Positions 25,367 to 33,499 are shown, counted from the first letter of the stretch. The stretch: DNA of 64,000 nucleotides from Candidatus Accumulibacter affinis (GCA_016713625.1 JADJOT010000009.1:62001-126000); one strand, 5' to 3'. The notes: generated by a model not told the origin, from the sequence alone. Program-made: numbers and translations.

Positions 25367-26218
25367 TTATTCAGATTCAGGATCGCCGGTCTCCGGCGAA
25401 CCGGAGACGACCAGAGTATAGATGCGGCGGCTGTCGGCGCGCAGGACCTGGAAGCTCATCCCGGCCAGGACGATCGTTTCATTGAACTGCGGCACCCGGC
25501 CAAGGTGGTTCAGAATCAGGCCGCCGACTGTATGGCATTTTTCGTCGCTGAAGCTGCTCCCGAAAGCGGCATCGAAGTCCGGCACGGGAGTGTGTGCCTT
25601 GACCCGATACAGACCATTCGGATCGAGCTGGATGTTGTCATCGGCCTCGTCAAAATCGTACTCGTCCTCGATTTCGCCGACGATCTGTTCGAGCACATCC
25701 TCAATGGTGATCAGCCCGGCAATGCCGGCATACTCGTCGATGACGATCGCCATGTGATTGCGCGATACGCGGAACTCGCGCAGCAATACGTCGAGACGCT
25801 TGAATTCGGGGATGAAGACTGCCGGACGCGCCCAGTCGCGCAGGTTGAAGACGCCTTCGCGCTGCACGCGCAGCAGGTCCTTGCTGAGCAGGATGCCGAT
25901 CACATTGTCTCGGCTACCGTTGATGACCGGAAAACGCGAGTGGGCGGTGGTGTTGACGCGGTCGATCACGGTATCGAGTGAATCGCCGACGTCGACCACC
26001 TCCATCAGCGGTCGCGGCACCATGACGTCACGGACGCTCATCTCCGACGCCGCCAGGGCACCCTCGATGATGCCCAGGGCATCGGCATCAACGAGCTTGC
26101 GCTGATGCGCCGAATGCAGCAACAGCATCAGTTGCTCACGATCCTCCGGCTCGCGCATCAGGAGCGAGGAAAGCTGCTCGAAAAAACGGGGTTTGTTGCT
26201 GGTACGCTGGTTATCCAT
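25367..26218 (-). CDS. corC: CorC/HlyC-family CBS-domain protein (YbeX)
   Basis: A 283-residue cytoplasmic protein: two CBS motifs (VRDVMVPRPLMEVVDVGDSL near 60-80, and DVLLREFRVSRNHMAIVIDEYAG around 140-160) followed by the CorC_HlyC/transporter-associated domain (SDEKCHTVGGLILNHLGRVP). It is linked to magnesium/cobalt efflux and, by position, to the ybeZ-ybeY ribosome genes. In most proteobacteria ybeY lies immediately upstream; here 7.6 kb of cassette DNA intervenes, so corC-lnt-glyQS must use a promoter of its own or one within the insert. Confidence 0.94.
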   Translation of the reverse strand: MDNQRTSNKPRFFEQLSSLLMREPEDREQLMLLLHSAHQRKLVDADALGIIEGALAASEMSVRDVMVPRPLMEVVDVGDSLDTVIDRVNTTAHSRFPVINGSRDNVIGILLSKDLLRVQREGVFNLRDWARPAVFIPEFKRLDVLLREFRVSRNHMAIVIDEYAGIAGLITIEDVLEQIVGEIEDEYDFDEADDNIQLDPNGLYRVKAHTPVPDFDAAFGSSFSDEKCHTVGGLILNHLGRVPQFNETIVLAGMSFQVLRADSRRIYTLVVSGSPETGDPESE

Positions 26219-26404
26219 GGTGATCTTGAAAAAGGGTTGGACATGAATACACGATTCCAGGACACCGCCTCGTGACCCTGGCCCGCGCTGGTTCGTCTGA
26301 CAGCAAGCAAATGGTCGTGGTGTACTTCAATCCGTGCGACCACCCGCTTGTGCTTCTTCGATGGATTCGAACGGGGTTGGGCGCCGGGCTAGACAGCATG
26401 CTTT

Positions 26405-26466
26405 TCCCCAAACGGTCATGGCTTTCATCATCGGGGGTGTCTGGAATCGCCATGACCGTTAGCCGA
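26405..26466 (-). repeat. Dispersed repeat copy 2 in an attC-like hairpin
   Basis: A perfect 12-bp inverted repeat (AACGGTCATGGC at 26411-26422 and its complement at 26449-26460) is flanked by CCCAAAC and GTTAGCC, which resemble the RYYYAAC and GTTRRRY ends of integron attC sites. Its right part, 26433-26463, is identical to 31 bp at the end of btuD (7021-7051). It lies at the 3' end of the DUF2442 gene, where a cassette attC would be expected. Confidence 0.6.
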
Positions 26467-26715
26467 TGCTGCTGAGACGAGCGGAAAACGTTCCGGGTGT
26501 CGGATGGATTCAACGGACAAATCCACATCCAGCAGCGGCCAATAGAGATGATCCGGGCTTGGCCATTCGATGGTGGTCAGTTGCTCGATGGTGGCCTGCC
26601 GGAACCAAGGAAATTCTGAGAACGGCAAGAGAAGCTCTTCATCGCCAAGGAGCAGCCAGAAACCGTGTATCGAGACGTGGGTGACTTCAGCCGCCGAAAT
26701 GTTCGTGCCAGGCAT
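26428..26715 (-). CDS. DUF2442-family protein, possible antitoxin-like partner
   Basis: A 95-residue protein with the DUF2442 pattern: VTHVSIHGFWLLLGDEELLLPFSEFPWF, then WPSPDHLYWPLLDVDLSVESI. DUF2442 proteins are small and typically paired with DUF4160 proteins, as here (the genes overlap by 29 bp). The pair behaves in genome context like a toxin-antitoxin module, but its biochemistry is not established to my knowledge. The last ~12 residues are read from the dispersed repeat, so the native stop has been lost. It is the leftmost gene of the insertion between corC and ybeY. Confidence 0.8.
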   Translation of the reverse strand: MPGTNISAAEVTHVSIHGFWLLLGDEELLLPFSEFPWFRQATIEQLTTIEWPSPDHLYWPLLDVDLSVESIRHPERFPLVSAASANGHGDSRHPR

Positions 26716-26926
26716 CGATGATCTCCTGAAGGTGGCGAGCGACGACGCGCTCAGCGTCGGCCAGTTCCTGCTTGGACAGGCCGGTGTGGTTGGCCAGCGT
26801 CAGACTCGGTTGCAACCAGAACTTGGCCTCCCCGTGTGGGTGGGCCACATGGATGTGCAATCTCGGCTCTTCGCGTGAAAAGAAGAAGAGCCGATACGAA
26901 CCGTCGCGGACAACTGTAGGGGCCAT
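26687..26926 (-). CDS. DUF4160-family protein
   Basis: A 79-residue protein: MAPTVVRDGSYRLFFFSREEP followed by HIHVAHPHGEAKFWLQPSLTLA and a helical C-terminus LHRxL-like ARHLQEIIDAWHEHFGG. The HIHV and aromatic strands are characteristic of DUF4160. It is transcribed just before the DUF2442 gene and overlaps it. A second DUF4160/DUF2442 pair is at 53.5-54.0 kb. The role is unknown, with a suspected toxin-antitoxin function. Confidence 0.82.
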   Translation of the reverse strand: MAPTVVRDGSYRLFFFSREEPRLHIHVAHPHGEAKFWLQPSLTLANHTGLSKQELADAERVVARHLQEIIDAWHEHFGG

Positions 26927-26944
26927 GGTGTCTGCTCGAGGCCA

Positions 26945-27009
26945 AGGTGCAAGGTCAGGGGCGCTGCGCAGCTTTATCGCGCAGCGTCCCCTGCACCGCA
27001 GGTTTGGGC
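26945..27009 (-). other. Degenerate attC-like cassette recombination site
   Basis: An imperfect palindrome centred on GCGCTGCGCAGC TTTATC GCGCAGCG, ending GTTTGGGC near 27003-27010. The core matches the attC family at 27674, 31783, 32275 and 40675. It lies at the 3' end of the higA-like gene. The left RYYYAAC core is not recognisable. Confidence 0.5.
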
Positions 27010-27015
27010 ACCTTG

Positions 27016-27315
27016 TCAGCCGTGACCAACCTCGGCATGCAACTTCAGCCCAAGTGCACCGATGACTTTGAGGATGGTGTCAAAGCCAGGGCTACGATCA
27101 CCGGAGAGCGCTTTGTAAAGACTTTCGCGAGACAGTCCGGCATCGCGTGCGACCTGTGACATGCCCTTGGCGCGAGCAATGTCGCCAAGTGCTTTGGCAA
27201 TGAATGCGGCATCCCCGTCGGCTTCTTCAAGGCAGGCTTCAAGATATGCAGCCATTTCCTCTGGGGTTCTGAGGTGTTCGGCGACGTCATAGCGAGTGGT
27301 AACGGTCTTGGTCAT
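27016..27315 (-). CDS. HTH-type addiction-module antidote (HigA-like, COG3636)
   Basis: A 99-residue antitoxin: TTRYDVAEHLRTPEEMAAYLEACLEEADGD leads into an XRE-like helix-turn-helix (GMSQVARDAGLSRESLYKALSGDRSPGFDTILKVI). This is the addiction-module antidote family paired with short RelE/HigB-like killer proteins. The start overlaps the stop of the toxin reading by 4 bp (ATGA). The gene is intact, although its toxin is frameshifted. Confidence 0.9.
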   Translation of the reverse strand: MTKTVTTRYDVAEHLRTPEEMAAYLEACLEEADGDAAFIAKALGDIARAKGMSQVARDAGLSRESLYKALSGDRSPGFDTILKVIGALGLKLHAEVGHG

Positions 27316-27615
27316 GGTTGCTGTTCCGATAGATTACGTGCGAGGCGCAATGCAGCCTTGATGTCCTTGGCTTGGGTAGTCTTGTCTCCACCAGCCAGCA
27401 GAATAACCAGCTCTCGCCCTCGCTTCTTGAAATACACCCGGCAACCGGGACCGTAGTTGATTCGCAACTCCGAGGCACCTTCGCCAACCGGTTCTACATC
27501 TCCGGGGTTTCCAGCGGCGAGCCGTTCGATCCTTGCTTGGACGCGCGCTCGCTTGGAAGTCGCGCAAGTCGTCGAGCCACTGAGCAAAGAGGACGGTCTT
27601 GCGGATTTCAATCAT
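27312..27615 (-). pseudogene. Addiction-module killer protein (RelE/HigB-like), frameshifted
   Basis: From the ATG at 27615 the protein begins MIEIRKTVLFAQWLDDLRDFQA, the standard start of this toxin family. At about 27541-27552 homology jumps to another frame, which continues ARVQARIERLAAGNPGDVEP, LRINYGPGCRVYF and LVILLAGGDKTTQAKDIK. A single-base indel explains this. The open frame that overlaps the antitoxin has an unrelated N-terminus (MKSARPSSLLSG). Either the toxin is dead or a sequencing error is present. Confidence 0.8.
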
Positions 27616-27673
27616 GGAGCAACTGTAGCCCGATGGCTACATATTGTCAACGCCATACGCGCCGTCCTGAGGT

Positions 27674-27742
27674 GCCCAAAGTCAGAATTAACCGGCTGTA
27701 GCGGCTTTATCGCGCCAGTCCTGGTTGAATGAAAAGTTGGGC
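27674..27742 (-). other. attC-like cassette recombination site
   Basis: The site opens GCCCAAA (one mismatch to RYYYAAC) and closes GTTGGGC (perfect GTTRRRY). Between them, TTAACCGGCTG, TAGCGGCTTTATCGCGCCAG and GTTGAATG align with the 31783 and 32275 sites. It stands about 80 bp past the 3' end of the nitronate monooxygenase gene, as expected for that gene's attC. Confidence 0.65.
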
Positions 27743-27743
27743 C

Positions 27744-27808
27744 TTTAATCGAGCCTGGCCCCTTTGCTGCTTTAATCGAGCCTGGCCCCTTTGCTGCTCC
27801 TTTGCTGC
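27744..27808. repeat. 27-bp tandem repeat, 2.4 copies
   Basis: A 27-bp unit starting TTTAATCGAGCCTGGCCC is repeated exactly at 27744-27770 and 27771-27797, with a partial third (CCTTTGCTGC) after it. It lies between the attC site and the 3' end of the nitronate monooxygenase gene. Origin is probably slippage or cassette-junction duplication. Confidence 0.9.
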
Positions 27809-27822
27809 TGCGAGCGTGCATA

Positions 27823-28860
27823 TTAGAGTGCGCCCGCCAACTCTCCGGTAAGTAGCGATGCTGACACTTCTTTGCATGCGCTTGCCTTTTGCCCGGCCCA
27901 CAAGGGTGAGAACTCACCACTGCCTAGGCTTTCCGCCTTCGCGCGCAAGGGAGCGATGGCTGCCGTCGCTAGAGGAAAAGCCGGGGCGGCAGGGCTCATC
28001 GGCCCAAGTTCGCGCATTAGGCGGTTCACGATGCCGCGAGCGGGCCGTCCGGTGAACAGGTTGGTGAGCGCCGTGACGCGAGCGGCGTCGCTTTTCAGGG
28101 CCGCGCGATGCACCGCGCTGGTGGTGGCTTCGGGGCACAGCATATAGCCGGTCCCGATCTGCACGCCGGCAGCGCCGAGCGCCAGGGCAGCCGCGACACC
28201 CTTGGCATCCGCGATGCCGCCGGCGGCGATGACCGGGATCTTCACGGCCCGTACGATCTGCGGCACCAATGCGAATGTGCCGACCTGAGTGCTGAGATCT
28301 TCCGACAGGAAGATACCTCGATGCCCGCCCGCTTCGAGCCCTTGCGCGATGATGGCATCGACGCCACGCGCTTCCAACTGGAGCGCTTCGTCGACAGTTG
28401 TTGCAGATGAAAGGATCTTCGCGCCCGATCTTCGTACCCGCTCCAGCAGTTCGGGTGCGGGCAGGCCGAAATGAAAACTCACGACGGCGGGCTTGAATTC
28501 CTCCAGCACGTCGGCGGCTGCGTTACTGAAGGGCGAGCGCCCCGGTCCAGCGAGAATGGCGTTCGCATCAATTCCGTACTCGATGAAGTAGGGCGAAAGC
28601 GCATGCCGCCAAACCGTTTCCCGCCTGGCGTCAACTTCGGGCGGCGCATGACAGAAGAAATTGACGTTGTACGGTTTGGTGGTCTGCGCCCTAATCGCCG
28701 CCAGTTCCTGGCGCATGGCGTCCAGACCGAGCATCGCGCATGGGAGCGAGCCGAGCCCACCCGCGTTGGAGACCGCCACCGCCATCGCGCTGCCCTGCAC
28801 CCCCGCCATCGGGGCTTGAATGATGGGGAACTCCATGCCAAGGAGTTTCTGCAAGGTCAT
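27823..28860 (-). CDS. Nitronate monooxygenase (2-nitropropane dioxygenase family)
   Basis: A 345-residue TIM-barrel flavoenzyme: MTLQKLLGMEFPIIQAPMAGV, GGLGSLPCAML, VVSFHFGLPAPELLERV, IIAQGLEAGGHRG (the family signature with the His-Arg loop), PVIAAGGIADAKGVAAALALGAAGVQIGT. It oxidises alkyl nitronates with FMN and O2. A strong ribosome site (AAGGAGGTG) precedes the ATG at 28860. It sits between two attC-like sites on the minus strand, so it looks like a captured cassette of about 1.1 kb. Confidence 0.93.
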   Translation of the reverse strand: MTLQKLLGMEFPIIQAPMAGVQGSAMAVAVSNAGGLGSLPCAMLGLDAMRQELAAIRAQTTKPYNVNFFCHAPPEVDARRETVWRHALSPYFIEYGIDANAILAGPGRSPFSNAAADVLEEFKPAVVSFHFGLPAPELLERVRRSGAKILSSATTVDEALQLEARGVDAIIAQGLEAGGHRGIFLSEDLSTQVGTFALVPQIVRAVKIPVIAAGGIADAKGVAAALALGAAGVQIGTGYMLCPEATTSAVHRAALKSDAARVTALTNLFTGRPARGIVNRLMRELGPMSPAAPAFPLATAAIAPLRAKAESLGSGEFSPLWAGQKASACKEVSASLLTGELAGAL

Positions 28861-28893
28861 CTGCGCACCTCCTTCAAAAGCGTATGCGCCGCA

Positions 28894-28974
28894 CGCTAAC
28901 GTCGACGCTCAGCGGGCGGCAACAGCGGCGCGCAGCGACGCTGTTGAGCGCCCCGCTGCAGCGCTTTGTTGGGC
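28894..28974 (-). other. attC-like cassette recombination site
   Basis: The site begins with a degenerate CGCTAAC and ends with a perfect GTTGGGC at 28968-28974. Internal complementarity includes GACGCTCAGCGGGC against GCCCCGCTGCAGCGC and a central CAGCG/CGCTG palindrome, typical of 59-base elements. It lies 5 bp beyond the stop of the PaiB-like gene. Confidence 0.65.
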
Positions 28975-28978
28975 GGCA

Positions 28979-29620
28979 TCAGCTTCCATTGCCTAAAGCA
29001 GCCAGCATGGCTGCGGATGTGACGTGCTCGCCGCGCTTGCGTAACTCCTCGGCGGAGTTGATGCGATCTCGCTCCTCGCGGTTCTGGCTAAGCTTCCACT
29101 TCCCGACCAGCTGGGTGATCTCGATCTCGATGCCCACAATGGCTGACAACATCTGATCGATATACTCCTTTGACGAATCGGTCATCTTCCAGGGCTTGTC
29201 GGACCCGGTGCGCGCCTCATTCACCCGCGTGAGGCGGGCCACGACACCGCGCACGAACCTTTCGTCATCGCGAATCTTGATCTTTCCGTGAACGTGCACA
29301 GCCTGGTAGTTCCACGTTGGCACTTGCCGGTGAAACTCGTGCTTGCTCGGATACCAGTTGGGTGAGATATAGGCATTGGCAGCACGAAAGATCACGAGAG
29401 CTTCGTTGCCATCCTTCGCCTCCTGCCATAAGGAATTGGCGCGCGCGACATGAGCGAGCAGATGTCCACGCTCGCCGTCATCCGGATTCAGCTCGAAAGG
29501 CAGATGATTAGCATCGAGGCCGCGCGGCCCATTAACCACGAGCACCCCAAGCGGGTACTCGCGGATCACGCGGTGAAGCTCTTCCGCGCGCGCTTCTTCA
29601 AAATGCTGAGGTAGGTACAT
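28979..29620 (-). CDS. FMN-binding negative transcriptional regulator, PaiB family
   Basis: A 213-residue split-barrel flavin-binding protein: MYLPQHFEEARAEELHRVI, YPLGVLVVNGPRGLDANHLPFEL, HVARANSLWQEA, FRAANAYISPNWYPSKHE, VPTWNYQAVHVHGKIKI and a C-terminal KWKLSQNREERDR. This matches PaiB from start to end. In Bacillus PaiB affects sporulation and protease genes; in proteobacteria the role is unknown. It directly follows an attC-like site and probably represents a cassette gene. Confidence 0.92.
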   Translation of the reverse strand: MYLPQHFEEARAEELHRVIREYPLGVLVVNGPRGLDANHLPFELNPDDGERGHLLAHVARANSLWQEAKDGNEALVIFRAANAYISPNWYPSKHEFHRQVPTWNYQAVHVHGKIKIRDDERFVRGVVARLTRVNEARTGSDKPWKMTDSSKEYIDQMLSAIVGIEIEITQLVGKWKLSQNREERDRINSAEELRKRGEHVTSAAMLAALGNGS

Positions 29621-30087
<467 letters not shown>

Positions 30088-31058
30088 CGACTGCAGTGGA
30101 TTCAGCAACTCATGCGGCCTGAGCGGTGCGTTTCGCCCAGCCGTCAGGGTGTGTGTTGCGCTGCGGGCGCCAGCGCGGCATGCTGTTGCGCAGCCAGGCC
30201 AGAGAGGTACAGCACATGCAAAAGGCGCTCACGCAGATGAACGTTCAACTGGCCAACGTCATCTCCGACGTGGCCGGCGAGACCGGCCAGAAGATCCTGC
30301 GCGCGATCGTCGCTGGCGAGCGTGATGGCCAGGTGCTGGCGGCGATGAAGCGCGCATCCACGCTGCGTCGATGAAATCGCCAAGAGCCTGCAAGGCCACT
30401 GGCGGGTCGAGCACTTGTTGGCTCAACAGGCGCTGGCCGCCTTCGACTTTATCGGCACGCAACTGGCTGAATGCGATCAGGAGATCGAAGCGCAGTTGAA
30501 GCGGCTGGAGGTTCATGAAGGCGACCCAGCCAAAGGCAGAAGCGCAGTCGGCCACGCAATGCGCCGAAGTTCGATCTGCGTACCCAACTGTTCAAGATGT
30601 GCGGCGTGGACTTGACGCGCATCGACGGCATCGATGTGACCACCGCTCTGGCGGTCATCCGACCGGGGCCGACATGTCACGCTTTCCCACGGAGGGCCAC
30701 TTCGCGAGCTGGCTGGGTTTGTGCCCCGGCACCAAGATCACCGGTGGCAGGTGATGAGCGGCAAGACCAAGCGTTGTGCCAACCGCGCGGCCCAGGCCCC
30801 GCTGGCCGCCGCAGCGCTGAGAACCAGCCAGTCCGGCTCGGCGCGTCAGACGCTTGTGCTCGCGTATGGACAAGCCCAAGGCCGTGACCGGGCAGCCACG
30901 CTGGCGCGGCTATTCACCCTGCTCACCAAGGGCCAAGAGTACACCGACCAGGGCCAGGACTACTACGAGCAGCGTTACACCAGCGCGTTCTCCGCCAACT
31001 GGCACAGCGCGCCCAGAAGCTCGGCATGAAGCTCGTCCCCACTGAACAACCAGCATAA
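30088..31058 (+). pseudogene. IS110-family transposase, degenerate remnant
   Basis: Pieces of one IS110-type transposase are spread over all three frames: QWIQQL, CGLSGAFRP, then MQKALTQMNVQLANVISDV and GQKILRAIVAGERDGQVLAAM; DEIAKSLQGHWRVEHL; KFDLRTQLFKMCGVDLTRID; GADMSRFPT...HFASWLGLCPGTKITGG (the Transposase_20 core); VMSGKTKRCANRAAQA; and KLGMKLVPTEQPA ending at TAA 31056-31058. At least four frameshifts separate them. The N-terminal DEDD catalytic domain is absent. IS110 relatives of the IS1111-attC group insert into attC sites, which could explain its presence in this array, but no clean ends are visible. Confidence 0.85.
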
Positions 31059-31073
31059 AACATGCATATAAGA

Positions 31074-31748
31074 TCAACCAGTTGAGAGGAGTTTCTTAAG
31101 AGAGAGAGAGCCGTCAATTTTCCATAGTTCCGGATTGGCATAACGTTCTTTTGCCAAATCTAGGAGTCTGTCATATGTGGCCACCTCAACATTATGCCTC
31201 TGACTGAGGCGGCCCTTTCTACTGTGATGCTCAGGGCTAGTGTTTGCTCTTCTACCGATAAAGATGTGATGGCTGTCAAAGAGATTCGTGGTTGGGTCGG
31301 CCAGATGGTGGCCGGAGAAATTGCTTGGACGATCACCATCTGAATAGCCAAGAATATCCTTGGATTTCGCCCAGCGAACAAGATCCCGTCTAACTTCATT
31401 CTTGTTCTTCTCGAAATAGTCCGCCCAATCATCTGCCTGCTTTACCGCACCCGCCAACCGCTTCGCGGGTACGTCTGCCTTTGTAAATATAGGCACATCC
31501 ACTGGTTCAAACTCGACAAATTTGACTTCCCAAACGCCGGAGTAGGAATTTAGAACTACGAAGTCAGCTACGAATGAGTTCCCTAGTGGAAATTCATGAA
31601 AAACAAATCTGCAGTGTCCGCTTCGACCGCATAACGCCCAATACAGAATCTGAGGGCGCTGTTGAATAAAGGAGGCAATGCCGCGTTCTCCAGATTGCTG
31701 ATCCAGAAAAGCTTCAAACTCGATTGGGGCAATGTATTCTGTCTGCAT
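31074..31748 (-). CDS. Shedu-like (DUF4263) predicted anti-phage nuclease
   Basis: A 224-residue protein with the DUF4263/SduA C-terminal pattern: FLDQQSGERGIASFIQQRPQIL, then ADFVVLNSYSGVWEVKFVEFE (a PD-(D/E)XK-type strand with D and ExK), KRLAGAVKQADDWADYF, IFIGRRANTSPEHHSRK and a final VEVATYDRLLDLAKE. Shedu proteins are single-gene anti-phage effectors with a nuclease core. Base composition is clearly AT-richer than flanking housekeeping genes. It sits in the cassette array, with an attC-like site just upstream and the IS110 remnant 16 bp downstream, so its own attC was probably lost. The defence role is inference from the family. Confidence 0.82.
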   Translation of the reverse strand: MQTEYIAPIEFEAFLDQQSGERGIASFIQQRPQILYWALCGRSGHCRFVFHEFPLGNSFVADFVVLNSYSGVWEVKFVEFEPVDVPIFTKADVPAKRLAGAVKQADDWADYFEKNKNEVRRDLVRWAKSKDILGYSDGDRPSNFSGHHLADPTTNLFDSHHIFIGRRANTSPEHHSRKGRLSQRHNVEVATYDRLLDLAKERYANPELWKIDGSLSLKKLLSTG

Positions 31749-31782
31749 GCGCGGGTGAGTGGCGAAGTGCCGGCTGATTGAC

Positions 31783-31869
31783 GGCTAACGTAGAGCTAAC
31801 AGGCGCAGCGCGGCTTTATCGCGCAGCGTCCAGCGACCGAAGGGAGCCAGGTTGAGCGCCGGGTTGGGC
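31783..31869 (-). other. attC-like cassette recombination site
   Basis: GGCTAAC at 31783-31789 and a perfect GTTGGGC at 31863-31869 bracket AGAGCTAAC, GGCGCAGCGCGGC, TTTATC, GCGCAGCGTC and GACCGAAGGGAGC. It is nearly identical to the site at 32275-32361. The hypothetical gene to its right terminates inside it, as is usual for a cassette. Confidence 0.8.
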
Positions 31870-32244
31870 ACTTGGCTGCTTGGAACTTGGAAGCGCACTG
31901 TGAAGCTCTTCGGCACTTTGAGGATAGATGTCGTACCAGTCGGTGGAATACACCTTCTCGCGTTCAGCATCCAGAGTTGCTGGATCAAGGGGAATGTCTT
32001 CGCCGGGAGTACCCCTATTCTTGCCAACGACTATTGAGGTAAGCGCGGGTAACTTATTCTCAATGCAATAGAACGCTATATGACCAAGAACTCTATCAAG
32101 CACGCCTGCGGCTTTGCGCTGGTACATCAGCACCGAAAGACCTTCGTAGGTCAGCGTTTGGCGATGCATAGCAGCACTAACAAGAATTTGCCATGCTTGA
32201 ACAGCACGGTCCGGGTGTTTAGAGGAAGGGTTAAATTTTTTCAT
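31816..32244 (-). CDS. Cassette-encoded hypothetical protein
   Basis: A 142-residue protein starting MKKFNPSSKHPDRAVQAWQI, then HRQTLTYEGLSVLMYQRKAA, HIAFYCIENKLPALTSIVVG and KNRGTPGEDIPLDP. The pattern of a helical winged-helix-like start and an LPALTSIVVxKxxGxPGE segment occurs in small mobile-element proteins of unknown function that I recall from cassettes and phages. The last ~20 residues (QPSAQPGAQPGSLRSLDAAR) are translated attC sequence. The ATG at 32244 was preferred over an upstream start. Confidence 0.65.
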   Translation of the reverse strand: MKKFNPSSKHPDRAVQAWQILVSAAMHRQTLTYEGLSVLMYQRKAAGVLDRVLGHIAFYCIENKLPALTSIVVGKNRGTPGEDIPLDPATLDAEREKVYSTDWYDIYPQSAEELHSALPSSKQPSAQPGAQPGSLRSLDAAR

Positions 32245-32274
32245 ACACACCTTTCGTGAGAGAAGATATGAAGT

Positions 32275-32361
32275 GCCCAACGTAGAGCTAACCGGCGCTG
32301 CGCGGCTTTATCGCGCAGCGTCCAGCGACCGAAGGGAGCGAGGTTGAGCGCCATGTTAGAT
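32275..32361 (-). other. attC cassette recombination site
   Basis: The best-preserved site in the window: GCCCAAC (32275-32281) matches RYYYAAC and GTTAGAT (32355-32361) matches GTTRRRY. Between them are GTAGAGCTAACCGGCGC and an imperfect palindrome GCTGCGCGGC-TTTATC-GCGCAGCG, then GAGGTTGAGCGCC. The stop codon of the DUF2971 gene lies within the right core. Confidence 0.88.
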
Positions 32362-33255
32362 CTCGGCGTATTCCAGCGCATATTCACGCTCCTTCCTATG
32401 AGCCTTAAAGGCTCTACTATTAGGAAATGATAAGCGCATCAAATCGGTTGCTTTGCTTACAAAATCAGGGTCCGCTCTGCACCCAAAATATAGGGCAGCA
32501 AATTCTGACTGCCCTAGAGGGACAGGATCATATGGCCCAGTCGAATGTGAGTACGGGTACCAGACGCGCCACTCTCGCTCATATGACCAGTGCGTGCTTT
32601 TTATGTACGCATATCGCCGGTAGAGTTCGTTTGTATCAATCTGGCCCACTCCTGTGAGATCGTCGATCCACTCCTTTTCTGTAAAGAAGACTGGTGGAGT
32701 ATCTTGATATTCAACGCGCCTGGCTACCGACAGTGGATTATCGGCTTCCGGAAGCGACCACAGCTCGAACACTGCGCCAGTGTGATCCTTTGCGTAGTGC
32801 GCCCACATCAACAAATGGTCTCTTTCCTCTGTGACGCAAAACACCTTAATACTGGGAAGCAACCTCTGCCAGTGCAGTTGGTATTGTTTCTGTGTGTCTT
32901 GAATCTGACACACAAGCGCCCGGAACGGATCAGCGGTCATTCGTAGCCATGCTTTTTTGTCAAAGCCATGAGTTGGGTAGTGCTTATGCGCGGTAAGTAC
33001 AACCTGGCCCCACACGTCGTCGTGCTCAACCTTTGGACTTGATGGTAAAGCTGCAAGCTCATTTATTCGATCCACTACTTTTTGGTGCAGTTCATTGATA
33101 TCGAAATCGAAATGGAGCCCATGCTGCAAATCGAATGGGTCATTGAACTGTAGCGGTGAGCTATATCGGACGGTGCGATTCTCCAGCACAGCCAGCGTGG
33201 TCTCGGCCGACGCGTACTTATAAAAGGGCCGCTTGCCAGGTGCTTCAGAAATCAT
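32356..33255 (-). CDS. DUF2971-domain protein
   Basis: A 299-residue protein with the DUF2971 hallmarks: FYKYASAETTLAVLENRTVRYSSP, QFNDPFDLQHG, VFCVTEERDHLLMWAHYAKDHTGAVFEL, RVEYQDTPP, THWSYEREWRVWYP and FGCRADPDF. DUF2971 proteins are common in cassettes and defence islands, but their activity is not known to me. It is AT-rich relative to its surroundings. This is the cassette nearest the remnant attI/intI platform at 33.27 kb, transcribed away from it, the normal geometry of an integron array. Confidence 0.87.
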   Translation of the reverse strand: MISEAPGKRPFYKYASAETTLAVLENRTVRYSSPLQFNDPFDLQHGLHFDFDINELHQKVVDRINELAALPSSPKVEHDDVWGQVVLTAHKHYPTHGFDKKAWLRMTADPFRALVCQIQDTQKQYQLHWQRLLPSIKVFCVTEERDHLLMWAHYAKDHTGAVFELWSLPEADNPLSVARRVEYQDTPPVFFTEKEWIDDLTGVGQIDTNELYRRYAYIKSTHWSYEREWRVWYPYSHSTGPYDPVPLGQSEFAALYFGCRADPDFVSKATDLMRLSFPNSRAFKAHRKEREYALEYAEI

Positions 33256-33268
33256 CTGGAGATATAAC

Positions 33269-33499
33269 GTGAAGTAGCAATCCTACTTGACGCAAAGCTT
33301 TGCGTCATTATACTGTACAGATGTACAGCTAGCGGAAAATTCTCAGACAAAACAGCGAGCTGCGCCATCGCCCCGTCCACTAAAATTTCCGGCAAATGCG
33401 TCAATGCCCTCCCGGCTCCGCCACCATCCCGGCGGCTGCTCGATCAGCTTGGCGATCGCATCCGATTCTAGCACTATAGCATACGCACGGAGCAGGCCT
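33269..33499 (+). pseudogene. attI region and 5' remnant of integron integrase (platform A)
   Basis: About 230 bp closely match 44083-44313, the attI-side leader and first ~45 codons of the longer intI. The remnant lacks an ATG (ATC replaces it), has a TAG within the coding part (TCTAGCACTATAG against TCAAGCACTATAG) and ends at GAGCAGGCCT. Residues such as KISGK, NALPAPPPSRRLLDQLGD and HYSIRTEQA are still readable. Immediately left of it the cassette array begins at a degenerate core (GTTATAT on the minus strand). To the right it runs into a truncated hicB. Confidence 0.88.
33287..33328 (+). promoter_or_regulatory. intI-type promoter with LexA box (platform A)
   Basis: TTGACG (33287-33292) and TATACT (33309-33314) are spaced by 16 bp. 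A canonical LexA/SOS box, CTGT-ACAGATGT-ACAG, occupies 33313-33328, overlapping the -10. The -35 lies inside a perfect 20-bp palindrome (TGACGCAAAG/CTTTGCGTCA, 33288-33307). It drives only an integrase remnant here. Confidence 0.8.

Noticed and set aside
27744..27808. Possible CRISPR repeat
   Set aside because: The 27-bp units are directly adjacent with no spacers and only 2.4 copies.
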